Assembly (NCBI GenBank): GCA_018350325.1
Contig: JAEVLN010000031.1
Span: 293,472 to 357,471, forward strand
Direction: 5' to 3'
Source of the DNA: Globodera rostochiensis
Lineage: Eukaryota > Nematoda > Chromadorea > Rhabditida > Heteroderidae
Length of the DNA: 64,000 bases
A program made the translations under genes and the position numbers. This document shows positions 1 through 9,882 of this stretch, piece after piece. The notes beneath the pieces are model-generated. The model was not told where the DNA came from. It did no database searches and saw only the letters and a list, made by a program, of their open reading frames with translations. The stretch's first letter is position 1; every line of letters starts with the position of its first letter.

Positions 1-2829
1 GCAATTCGGACCAGATTGAAGGAAGTTGTTCGCCGCCAAAGCGTTTACCATTTCACTGGCCATATTCAAAATACATTGGCAGTGTTTTCTATTTTGTATT
101 CATTAGCCGTTATTGTAGACCCTTATAGAATCTAGTCGCTAAAAGATATACTGTTGAAAATTCAATGCAATAATCTCTCGAACTCTCTGGCCTTTCCTAA
201 AAATATTTCAGCATTCTAAGCGTTATTTCTTTATTATACCATATATTTGATCTCTGCAAAGTGCATTCATTCAAGTCTAGTCAGTTACACTATCCAAATA
301 GCTGGACCTACTATGTACCGATACATTCTGATGGTTATTTGTTATGTTGAATATTTGCCAATAAGGTTCAATTTAACGAATTCAATCAGCGACTCACCTG
401 AGTAATGCCTGAGTAAATTGTCAACATTTTTGGCCAATGGCCAAAGCCCATAACTTTTTTGTTCTTTGTCCAATCGCAACGCTGAAACGTATCGACAGCA
501 TCTCCACATCGAGTGCTTCCGTTTGGCATAAAAAACCAGCAATTCGGACCAGATTGAAGGAAGTTGTTCGCCGCCAAAGCGTTTACCATTTCACTGGCCA
601 TATTCAAAATACATTGGCAGTGTTTTCTATTTTGTATTCATTAGCCGTTATTGTAGACCCTTATAGAATCTAGTCGCTAAAAGATATACTGTTGAAAATT
701 CAATGCAATAATCTCTCGAACTCTCTGGCCTTTCCTAAAAATATTTCAGCATTCTAAGCGTTATTTCTTTATTATACCATATATTTGATCTCTGCAAAGT
801 GCATTCATTCAAGTCTAGTCAGTTACACTATCCAAATAGCTGGACCTACTATGTACCGATACATTCTGATGGTTATTTGTTATGTTGAATATTTGCCAAT
901 AAGGTTCAATTTAACGAATTCAATCAGCGACTCACCTGAGTAATGCCTGAGTAAATTGTCAACATTTTTGGCCAATGGCCAAAGCCCATAACTTTTTTGT
1001 TCTTTGTCCAATCGCAACGCTGAAACGTATCGACAGCATCTCCACATCGAGTGCTTCCGTTTGGCATAAAAAACCAGCAATTCGGACCAGATTGAAGGAA
1101 GTTGTTCGCCGCCAAAGCGTTTACCATTTCACTGGCCATATTCAAAATACATTGGCAGTGTTTTCTATTTTGTATTCATTAGCCGTTATTGTAGACCCTT
1201 ATAGAATCTAGTCGCTAAAAGATATACTGTTGAAAATTCAATGCAATAATCTCTCGAACTCTCTGGCCTTTCCTAAAAATATTTCAGCATTCTAAGCGTT
1301 ATTTCTTTATTATACCATATATTTGATCTCTGCAAAGTGCATTCATTCAAGTCTAGTCAGTTACACTATCCAAATAGCTGGACCTACTATGTACCGATAC
1401 ATTCTGATGGTTATTTGTTATGTTGAATATTTGCCAATAAGGTTCAATTTAACGAATTCAATCAGCGACTCACCTGAGTAATGCCTGAGTAAATTGTCAA
1501 CATTTTTGGCCAATGGCCAAAGCCCATAACTTTTTTGTTCTTTGTCCAATCGCAACGCTGAAACGTATCGACAGCATCTCCACATCGAGTGCTTCCGTTT
1601 GGCATAAAAAACCAGCAATTCGGACCAGATTGAAGGAAGTTGTTCGCCGCCAAAGCGTTTACCATTTCACTGGCCATATTCAAAATACATTGGCAGTGTT
1701 TTCTATTTTGTATTCATTAGCCGTTATTGTAGACCCTTATAGAATCTAGTCGCTAAAAGATATAATGTAAAAAATTCAATGCAATAATCTCTTGAATTCT
1801 CTGGCCTTTTCTAAAAATAGTTCAGCATTCTAAACATTATTAATTTATTTTACCATATATTTGATCTCTGCAATGTGCATTCATTCTAGTCTACTCAGTT
1901 ACACTATCCAAATAGCTGGACCTACTATGTACCAAGACATTCTGATGATTCTTTGTTATGTTGAATATTTGCCAATAATGTTCAATTTAACGAATTCAAT
2001 CAGCGACTCACTCGATTATTGCCTGAGTAAAAATGTTGACATTTTTGGCCAAAGGCTAAAGGCGATAACTTTTTTTGCTCTTGGACCAGAACGCAACGCT
2101 GTAACGTATGACAGCATCTACACATTGAGAGCTTCCATTTGGCGGCATAAAAAAGGAGCAAATCGGACAAGATTGAAGGAAGTTATTGGCCGCTAAATTG
2201 TTTACCATTTCACTGGCCATGTTCAAAATACATCGGCAGTGTTTTCTATTTTTTATTCATTGGGCGTTATTTTAGACCCTTATAGAATCTAGTAGCTAAA
2301 AGATATAATGTAAAAAATTCAATGCAATAATCTCTTGAATTCTCGGGCCTTTTCTAAAAATAGTTCAGCATTCTAAACATTATTAATTTATGTTACCATA
2401 TATTTGATCTCTGCAATGTGCATTCATTCTAGTCTACTCAGTTACACTATCCAAATAGCTGGACCTACTATGTACCAAGACATTCTGATGATTCTTTGTT
2501 ATGTTGAATATTTGCCAATAATGTTCAATTTAACGAATTCAATCAGCGACTCACTCGATTAATGCCTGAGTAAAAATGTTGACATTTTTGGCCAAAGGCT
2601 AAAGGCCCCATAACTTTTTTTGCTCTTGGACCAGAACGCAACGCTGTAACGTATGACAGCATCTACACATTGAGAGCTTCCATTTGGCATAAAAAAGAGC
2701 AAATCGGACAAGATTGAAGGAAGTTATTGGCCGCTAAATTGTTTACCATTTCACTGGCCATGTTCAAAATACATCGGCAGTGTTTTCTATTTTTTATTCA
2801 TTGGGCGTTATTTTAGACCCTTATAGAAT
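1..2829. repeat. 538-bp tandem repeat array
   Basis: The same landmark (GCAATTCGGACCAGATTG) stands at 1, 539, 1077 and 1615, an exact period of 538 bp. These first units look identical by eye. From about 1753 two further units follow (landmarks near 2158 and 2698, spacing about 540) that differ by many substitutions and small indels. The array continues beyond the left edge of the window. Open frames of 66-78 codons recur once per unit on both strands with no gene-like features, so I read them as chance frames. Each unit has a small palindrome (TTTGGCCAATGGCCAAA). Confidence 0.95.
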
Positions 2830-3130
2830 TCCGTTTACGTAGAGCGTGAAGTTGCGCACACGCTCGTGGCACTCCCGCCCCCCTCCCACCCCTGTGGCAC
2901 CCGTGCCGCAAATCGCCCCAACCCTCCCACAATGGCACTTTTTCACTTTTCCCCCTATAGCGCCAGCTGCGTCCACCGTAGCTTCGCAAGAGCGCTTAAA
3001 GGAATGCACAGCTTGTCGAGCTGCATCTTTTGAGCCTTAAGCATGCGCAGTGCAATGGCACGAGCCGAGTTGGCCCCAGCCAAAGTGCCAAAAACGGCTT
3101 TGCCCCTCCCCTGGGCCGAAATCGCTTCAT
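2830..3130. repeat. GC-richer segment, first copy of a direct duplication
   Basis: The stretch starting TTTACGTAGAGCGTGAAG and ending near CCCCTCCCCTGGG is repeated with few differences at about 4018-4310. Both copies have an open frame on the minus strand, but with differing residues (Asp/Glu, Trp/Cys). I cannot assign it to a known protein. It may be an exon fragment carried by a repeat. Confidence 0.7.
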
Positions 3131-3234
3131 TTTATGCGCAGCCATATGAAACAAAGTGCGCTGAATAGAGCGCAAAATTTGCTTCAACTCTTCTTCCCAC
3201 ACCTCAACTGCTTGAACAAGTTGGAGTAGTGATT

Positions 3235-3345
3235 TGGTGCATGGAATGGTTTATCGCTGAAATGACACTGGCGGTGACTTGGATGTGCGTTACGCCCCCT
3301 GGGGCCCCCTGAGGTTCAAATCCGCCCGACTGAAAATGTTTTTTT
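3235..3345 (+). mobile_element. tRNA-derived SINE-like element (degenerate)
   Basis: An A-box-like TGGCGGTGACTTGG is followed about 30 bases later by a B-box-like GAGGTTCAAATCC. The T stem does not pair well, so this is not a functional tRNA. The following CGACTG plus a T-rich tail resembles the sequence after the tRNA-like heads near 15.85, 43.95 and 45.26 kb, which suggests one SINE family. Confidence 0.45.
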
Positions 3346-4017
3346 CCACTTTTTTACGCAACAATATGGCTGGGGAAATATTTTTAATAAATATAACAAA
3401 TTTTTCTGCATTTTTTAATATTAAATTCGTCTATGTTGAGGTAACATTTGAATTTCTAAAAAAAATAAAATATCAGAAAAATACATTTAAATTCATTTTT
3501 ATTTCGTATAACAACGCGAAGCCTTCCGTATAAATCTCTAAATTTCTTAATACACATTTCTACATCCTCTGGACAAATTGCATTGCATTTTACAAAAATG
3601 ATATTTTCTTCAAAATTTGGCTTATTTGCAAAAAAGATGAAGCCAATTTTTGGGATTTTTTGAAAATTTCATTAAAAAATCAATAACTTTTTTTAGGGGA
3701 GACATTTTCGAAATCTAATTGTTTATTAAAATAGCTAATTTTACGCGCTACAAATGTTTACTTGGCTTCGAAATGCTATCTTTGCTCCCTCTTGCGTTAT
3801 AGTGAAAAGCTTATCCTTTAGATAGAGCTTAGCTTTTTTTTTTAAAGAAAGAGGGCTCTTTTAGAAACTTTTGAACCTGGCCGAATTAAATTGCACTCCC
3901 ACTTTATTTTTTGTAAAATGCCGTTGAAAATTTTTACCCTCTTTTTTTTACTCCTTTTTGACCTTTGACCACGCCCAACTTTTTTGCGTGCATCACCAGC
4001 CACTTGACGTTTGTTAG
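3346..4017. other. AT-rich spacer, no feature recognised
   Basis: The stretch is rich in A and T runs. The open frames are short and biased to Lys, Phe and Asn, with no domain. I see no gene, tRNA or clear repeat here. Confidence 0.5.
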
Positions 4018-4345
4018 GTTTACGTAGAGCGTGAAGTTGCGCACACGCTCGTGCCACTCCCGCCCCCCTCCCACTCCTGTGGCACCCGTGCCACAAATCG
4101 CCCCAACCCTCCCACAATGCCACTTTTTCACTTTTCCCCCTATAGCGCCAGCCGCTTCCACCGTAGCTTCGCAAGAACGCTTAAAGGAATGCACAGCTTG
4201 ACGAGCTGCATCTTTTGAGCCGTTAAGCATGCGCAGCGCGATGGCGCGTGCCGAGTTATGCCCAGCCAAAGTGCCAAAAACGACTTTGCCCCTCCCCTGG
4301 GATAGGTTAGGGTGGGGTAGTTTGATATGCTGATTCCAGAAAAAA
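4018..4345. repeat. Second copy of the GC-richer duplicated segment
   Basis: Direct repeat of 2830-3130, extending to about 4310. The minus strand is open for 152 codons across this copy and its flanks, including a Gly-rich stretch. The frame differs between copies by non-conservative changes, which argues against a conserved protein. Confidence 0.65.
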
Positions 4346-4806
4346 GTACCAAGACATTCTGATGATTCTTTGTTATGTTGAATATTTGCCAATAATGTTC
4401 AATTTAACGAATTCAATCAGCGACTCACTCGATTAATGCCTGAGTAAAAATGTTGACATTTTTGGCCAAAGGCTAAAGGCCATAACTTTTTTGCTCTTGG
4501 ACCTGTCGCAACGCTGTAACGTATGACAGCATCTACACATTGAGAGCTTCCATTTGGCATAAAAAAAGGCGCAAATCGGACAAGATTGAAGGAAGTTATT
4601 GGCCGCTAAATTGTTTACCATTTCACTGGCCATGTTCAAAATACATCGGCAGTGTTTTCTATTTTTTATTCATTGGGCGTTATTTTAGACCCTTATAGAA
4701 TCTAGTCGCTAAAAGATATAATGTAAAAAATTCAATGCAATAATCTCTTGAATTCTCTGGCCTTTTCTAAAAATAGTTCAGCTCTAAACATTATTAATTT
4801 ATTTTA
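4346..4806. repeat. Displaced diverged copy of the 538-bp unit
   Basis: Sequence from CCAAGACATTCTGATG to about 4806 matches the diverged units at 1753-2829. The array was therefore interrupted by the 2830-4345 insertion or rearrangement. Confidence 0.85.
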
Positions 4807-4837
4807 GTATCAAGAAGCCTTTAGCAATTAATCTAAA

Positions 4838-4985
4838 GTAAAGCCCGGTGGGAACGGGATTCCCGCGGGAAAAGTACGGGAATCCCAGTCCCGTTCCCGT
4901 CTTTTTTGCCCAGCGGGATTTTTTACGGGAACGGGAAAAACACGGGAATCCCGTTCGGGATTCCCGTTTCGTACTTTTTGAAAAC
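4838..4985. repeat. CGGGAA-rich imperfect palindrome
   Basis: The motif CGGGAA and its complement TTCCCG alternate many times, so the stretch can fold on itself. Similar GGGA/TCCC-rich blocks recur at about 16.81, 18.07, 22.37, 36.3, 44.94, 51.5 and 52.7 kb. Some of the later ones are bounded MITE-like elements; here I see no clear target duplication. Confidence 0.6.
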
Positions 4986-4989
4986 CCCC

Positions 4990-5485
4990 TTCCCGTTCCC
5001 GGAAAAATTGCTTTTCTATGAACAACCTAAAAAATGTAAAAAAATAAAATCAATTTAGGGGACATTTAATAAATGCTTGCCAAATCCCGAGTGAAATAAT
5101 CTTTTTTTTTTTGTGTTATGTCGGAGTATTATTGGATATTAGGATTATTCGAATACTTAATCCTAGTTTTAATTGAAAATAGGGTTGAATTGCGGGGTCG
5201 GGAGTGGGACTCTTGGGGTTACTCAAATCGGTCGGGGTTTTTAGCAAATTAAAATGTTGGAAAATAATTATATTTAGCGATTTAAGTTTAAACAGGCATC
5301 AAGTTCCGTTTACATCCAAAAAACTGAATTATTTGTATGCTCGATGAGAAAATTAAAAACACCAATTTGAATATACCATTTATTTAAGCGGGAAATTTGT
5401 TTTTGAGTTAGAACAGATTCCGATATTGGCCATAGAAGATTATTTTCAGCATCACTTTTGTCTTTCGCCCATTGGCCCACGCTCT
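4990..5485. other. Spacer downstream of the 229-aa gene
   Basis: AT-rich sequence with no supported gene. It lies 3' of the minus-strand gene that stops at 5486 and probably includes its 3' UTR. No other feature recognised. Confidence 0.4.
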
Positions 5486-6380
5486 TCACTCGTGGAAACG
5501 ATCCTGCAAACGTCCGGGACGAGGGAATTGGGCCGGTGGCTGATCGGGAGAAGGCGGCTTAAATGCGCAGTAGATAATGATCAACCACTGCCTGAAATTT
5601 AGAATGGTGAAAATAATTTTTAAAAAACTGTACTCACACAGAAAAAAGGAACAGTTTAGCGAAGGCGATGGCCCAAGTCCAGTTGCGTCCATTGGTTTCG
5701 TATTTGTCCAGCAGCAGCCTACCACCGTCCTGTGCAAATCAAAAAATGAATGAGTGAACGAAAAAAGAAACAGAATGAACCACACTCACAATGTACGCTC
5801 GCCATGTGCACTTTTGGTATGCCTCGCGGAAGGCAAACAGGTCCACCTCGAAGACGAGAGCATCAGGTAGAGATGAAACCCGTTGCGTTGGAAACGTACA
5901 GGTGAAACTGAACTCTTTGCAACCGCTCGGATCAGTACATTCTTTGGGCAAATGTTCCCGACACTGAAATAAAGATTTTTTGTGCTTTAAGTGCCCTCAG
6001 AACACTTACCACATCATTTTCTTTTCCCAGGTCGCAATGTCTGGCTTGCATAAAGACGCTTCGGCACGACGGACCACCCACCACCGTCATTTTAAGATTC
6101 CCATCCACGGCATTCAGCACAAGTATACGGATTTTCGTATCATACCTAATTTCGGATGGCTCAATACGACTAAAAAAGGGAAACAAGTTCTCTAATCATT
6201 GATATGAATGAGGTAAACTTACATCTGATCGTCCAACGGAATTGTGAGACCACCATGCAACTTGGCTCCCGTCTTTGCATATTCGTAGTTGTTCAAATTC
6301 AACTCCTGAGCACGAACTGGACGGAGAAGAACCAAAATAATGAGCAATAAACACGGAAATTTTCGGACGGCGGAAGACAT
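5486..6380 (-). CDS. Secreted/single-pass membrane protein, 229 aa, five exons
   Basis: Exons by eye on the minus strand: 6380-6223, 6169-6010, 5963-5790, 5729-5638 and 5591-5486. They join in phase to 690 bases ending in TGA, with GT donors and AG acceptors; introns are 46-60 bases. Residues 1-24 are a signal peptide (Lys-Phe-Pro-Cys then a Leu/Ile core, ending Val-Arg-Ala before Gln25). The ectodomain has seven cysteines, suggesting disulfides, and an Asn-Trp-Thr sequon at 180. A hydrophobic segment lies at about 181-205, interrupted by Lys189. The tail of 24 residues is Pro-rich. I do not recognise the family. The start follows a TATA box by about 70 bases. A type I membrane protein is the best reading; a secreted protein with a hydrophobic end is the alternative. 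Confidence 0.75.
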
Positions 6381-6450
6381 ATCAGACGGAAGAAATTTTG
6401 GGATAAAATGAATAAAGAATGAAAGTGATTAACAGTGCGTTGGAAATGGC

Positions 6451-6457
6451 TTTTATA
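6451..6457 (-). promoter_or_regulatory. TATA box of the 229-aa gene
   Basis: The minus strand reads GCCTATAAAAGCC here, about 71-77 bases before the ATG at 6380. Spacing suits a core promoter with a short 5' UTR. Confidence 0.5.
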
Positions 6458-6527
6458 GGCATAGTATAAATCTTTTCGATTTTTTTCTTCTCTCAAATTC
6501 CAGAACAATTTTGAACGCACCACGGTT

Positions 6528-6905
6528 CAGCGCCGGACGGTTCAGTGCCAGCATTTGAAAAGCTATAACTGGTTTTTAACCTCAACCAAATCAAACAAAC
6601 AGGATGCCATTCGGCAGCTTTTAATGAGAAGTATCATTTAAAAAAAGGCTAAGCGGTTCAATTCGTTTTTAAAAAGTTTAAGGTGAAAAAACTCCCCAAA
6701 CTCCGAGTTTTTCATAATTTTATTGAAATAACTAGTCTACGAATTTCCTAATTGTTTTGCTTTTGCTTACCAATAGCTTTTAAAAGCTTCGAGCTTTCAA
6801 ATGCCATCTTGTTTGTTTGATTTGGTTGAGTGGGTTTGAAAAAAGTTACAGACTTTTAATTGCTGTCACGGAACCCTGGGCACTGAACCGATGTGTACGG
6901 TCGTA
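6528..6905. mobile_element. Fold-back element with long inverted ends
   Basis: The left end (CGGTTCAGTGCC, then about 60 bases including CAACCAAATCAAACAAACA) is repeated inverted at about 6790-6895. A related element lies at about 21780-22005. No coding capacity is seen, so this is a non-autonomous element; I could not define a target duplication. Confidence 0.6.
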
Positions 6906-7507
6906 TGGTCCGAATCCAGACCGGAGCAATAGCTGACTTCAAACTTAACCGATTCAGACTTTCCAAAAACCATTCGTCATTTCCGTCTTTCCCGCCAATA
7001 AACATAATTTTTGGGTTTCCCCCTTATAGTTAATATGATTTTGAAAGCTTTAAATGTGGCGAATATGTACATATATAAGTAATAACTTTAATTTAAATCG
7101 ATATGTTAAATTTGAGAAAATTTACTATGATCAAAAGTTTGTCACATTTAATTTTTTTGGGCTTTTCAGGTCATAACTTTTCTCAAACTTAACATATCAG
7201 GTTAAATTAAAGTTTATTTTATTCTGCGCATTAGACTTTCTTAGCAATTATACCGTATTTCCTCTATTAGTAGCCCCCCCTCTATTTGAAGCCCCCCCTC
7301 TAATTGTAGCCCCCCCTAGAGGGTGATTGAAAAATAGAAGCCCCCCCTCCATTTGAAGCCCCCCCTCCAATTGTAGCCCCCCTCCATTTGTTGGCCTCCC
7401 CAAGCCGTGAGCTTTTAAAATTATCAAGTAGGTACTCCTACCTACCAATTTTCTATTTTTCGACATTACCATTTAGGTACTAAAAATTAAGCGCTTATTA
7501 ATCAAAA

Positions 7508-7702
7508 ATGAGTAACGAAGACGTGAGATTTAAGGCAAGCCGTGGCTGGCTTGAAAAGTTTATATTTCGGCATAACTTGCGGTTTCGAATTCCTACGACT
7601 GTTTATCAAAAGCCGCCGATCGAATATGAGAAGAAACTTTGTAGACTTACCCCCCCCCCTTTTGAAAAAAGAAATTTAGTGTTCAATGTCGAGATAAACT
7701 AG
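7508..7702 (+). pseudogene. CENP-B-type HTH fragment of a pogo-like transposase
   Basis: The first 30 residues contain F-K-A-S-R-G-W-L-E-K-F followed by R-H-N-L-R-F-R. This matches the pattern of the CENP-B/Tc5-type DNA-binding helix-turn-helix of pogo and Tigger transposases. The frame starts at ATG and stops after 64 codons in a poly-C run where a nested element begins. There is no catalytic DDE domain, so it cannot be an active transposase. Known for the family: this domain binds the transposon ends. Inferred: it is a relic of the element that encloses it. Confidence 0.65.
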
Positions 7703-8195
7703 TTTCTATAGGTTTTTTTGGTCATAGAATCCGAATCCGACCTCCGTTTCGACCAATTCCGAAGCGCGGACCGGAATTCAAACTTTTTTTTTTTGAAAAT
7801 GCCATTTTTTCTTAAATTCAACATTTTTGACTCAAAGTTGCTCGTTTGCTTTCTAAGGACGTTTCCCACCCAATTGATCACGAATCTACTATCTAATCTA
7901 TGATTTAGCATCTAGATTTTAATAATTAGCGCTTTAGTGTGTGTTTCTTTTCAAATGGGAAAAATGTCTTTTGAGGTAAAAAGAATATAAAATGAAAGGC
8001 CGCTGGCGGCCCGCCAATAGCGAGCATGCGGTGATCGGGCTTTTGTTAATAAGGTAGAAATTCCAAAATGGCATTTTCAAAAAAAAGTTTGAATTCCGGT
8101 CCGCTTCGGAATTGGTCGAAACGGAGGTCGAATTCGGATTCTACGACCAGAAATATCTCGACATTGAACACTAAATTTCTTTTTTAAAAAGGGGG
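7670..8195. mobile_element. Fold-back element nested in the pogo-like remnant
   Basis: About 140 bases at the left (from AAATTTAGTGTTCAATGTCG through GACCTCCGTTTCGACCAATT to AAAATGCCATTTT) are repeated inverted at 8065-8190. A diverged relative with the same motif lies at about 50390-50860. It interrupts the transposase frame, so it inserted later. Confidence 0.65.
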
Positions 8196-8460
8196 AGGGG
8201 AACCATCTAAATAATACCAGTAAATTTTATCAAATTATTATTGTTATGATGTTTTTTTGTTATTACAAAAATTTAATTGGTTCAAAAAATAATATCAAAA
8301 TTTAAATATGAGTAGGTAGGCGCGTTAATAATTTTCTAAAAAATACGTTGAGAAATAGAAGCCCCCCCTCCATTTGAAGCCCCCCCTCTAATTGTAGCCC
8401 CCCCTCGAGGGGGGGTTGAAAAATAGAAGCCCCGGGGCTACTAATAGAGGAAATACGGTA

Positions 8461-9145
8461 TTTGGTCTCGTTCATTTTAAAAAGAGTTATAAAGGTTCAA
8501 AGTTGGAGGTGACGAGTTGGATTGGTAATGTGATGGGTTGAAACCACAATTTTTCATTTGACAAAAAATATTGTTTGCCAACTGATGACTTTATTCATCC
8601 AATCATCGACGAGGGAATCTCCCAAACAACAATGCCCACGACTTTTTTCATCCAATCATCAATGACGGAAAGCACCGTAACTTGAATATCTTTAAAGAGG
8701 AACAGCAATAAGCCTAGCGGGCCTCTGAGTATCTAACTTTGCCCCACTTATTGTATCCGGCTTTGGTGTTACTAAAAAAGTCGGTTTATCCGTAATTTTC
8801 AAAAATTCAACCGATTCAAAAATTTTCTTTCAAATTAGTGTCCCAGTGTCGCAATTTTCTGTCGGTGTCGCATTTTTCTCCGGGTTCGCATTTTCCGGTG
8901 TCGCATTTTCCACGCGCCTCCACGTCTATCCCCGACGCGTGGATTACCGATTTAGGGGAGAAGAGGGCTGTTCGAGACTTAAAATTTACCAAACCGAGAC
9001 CCAAAAAACCCGAGAAATTTCTCCTTTGAGAACCAAGACCGAGAAATTTCAAATTTTTTTTTTTTTGCAATTCACTAAAATTTTTTTGGTCTTAAGCTCC
9101 AAATTTAAATAAATTTACACTAAAAACATTATACATGAAAATACA
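8461..9145. other. Spacer with GTGTCGCATTTT mini-repeats
   Basis: No supported gene. At about 8840-8910 the phrase GTGTCGCATTTT (or variants) occurs four times. At about 8970-9045 there is GAGACC/CCGAGA-rich sequence like that at 43.7, 54.96 and 59.8 kb, apparently a dispersed repeat. Confidence 0.4.
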
Positions 9146-9176
9146 GAGTGCGATTCCTTCGCGTAATAACAGTCTT

Positions 9177-9411
9177 AAATTTTTTGCCATATTTCCACAC
9201 TTGCCATAATTTTGCCATATTTTTGAACTTTGTGTAAATTCTCATTTTTAAGGGAAAAATGAGAATTCCCGAAAAAGTGCCTTTGATTCGTAAAATTTCA
9301 TGTTTTTGGTTGCAAATCTCTTAACAAATTGAATAAAAAATTCAAATTTTCTCGGCGGCTCCTATCAGCACCGCCGACCTCCCCTCCCCCCAACAGTGAA
9401 GCAGAATTCTG
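9177..9411 (+). repeat. Dispersed palindromic module (CGGCGG...CCGCCGA)
   Basis: The order is GCCATATTTCCACACTTGCC, then TTGCAAATCTCTTAACAAAT, a T-rich part, the quasi-palindrome TCGGCGG-N12-CCGCCGA, a C run, and AACAGTGAAG. The same order occurs at about 63838-64000. The core with the palindrome also occurs at 15.5, 17.85, 47.8 and 62.9 kb. It can form a GC-rich hairpin. Confidence 0.75.
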
Positions 9412-9882
9412 AAAAGTTCAAAATTTTTCCCACGCCTATCGGCGCCGCCGGACATCCTCCACTCTTACGTAATTTTTTTTTGAAAAATTTTCTAAATTCT
9501 AAAGCAAAATGCTTAATAAATTCAATGCATTAAATAATTAATTTGTTTTTATTTAAGGAATTGGTTCTATCCAAAAATGGACAATTTTTAATTGTCAGAC
9601 CATTGCCGGATTTGCTTCTCTCAGAGAAAAAAAGCAGCCACGCGGCATAACGTCGGTTGTTGTCCCTAAATATTTTTAAAAATTAACTTTTAACCCCGAC
9701 TTCTATTTAAATTTCGTTTTTAGTTAAACAATATAAAATGTTTTAAATTATTAATTTAATTTATCCCAAAATTGCGACATGATTCAAAGAAAACAAATTT
9801 AAAGATTAGAGAGAATTGCAAGCAAACCTTGTGAGTTTCGAGCACACACCGGTGCGGAAGTAAAAAACAAAAATTTGGTTCT

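Larger units (their letters stand above)
7251..8460. mobile_element. Pogo/Tigger-like transposon remnant with TA ends
   Basis: Perfect inverted ends begin TACCGTATTTCCTCTATTAG at 7251 and are complementary at 8434-8460. TA at both edges fits the Tc1/mariner-pogo superfamily. Subterminal C-rich blocks alternate with ATTTGAAG and AATTGTAG. It holds a short frame with a CENP-B-type helix-turn-helix motif (7508-7702) and is split by a nested fold-back element. No DDE catalytic domain remains. Short elements at 57706-57837 and 57873-57993 have the same ends and look like its deletion derivatives. Confidence 0.75.
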
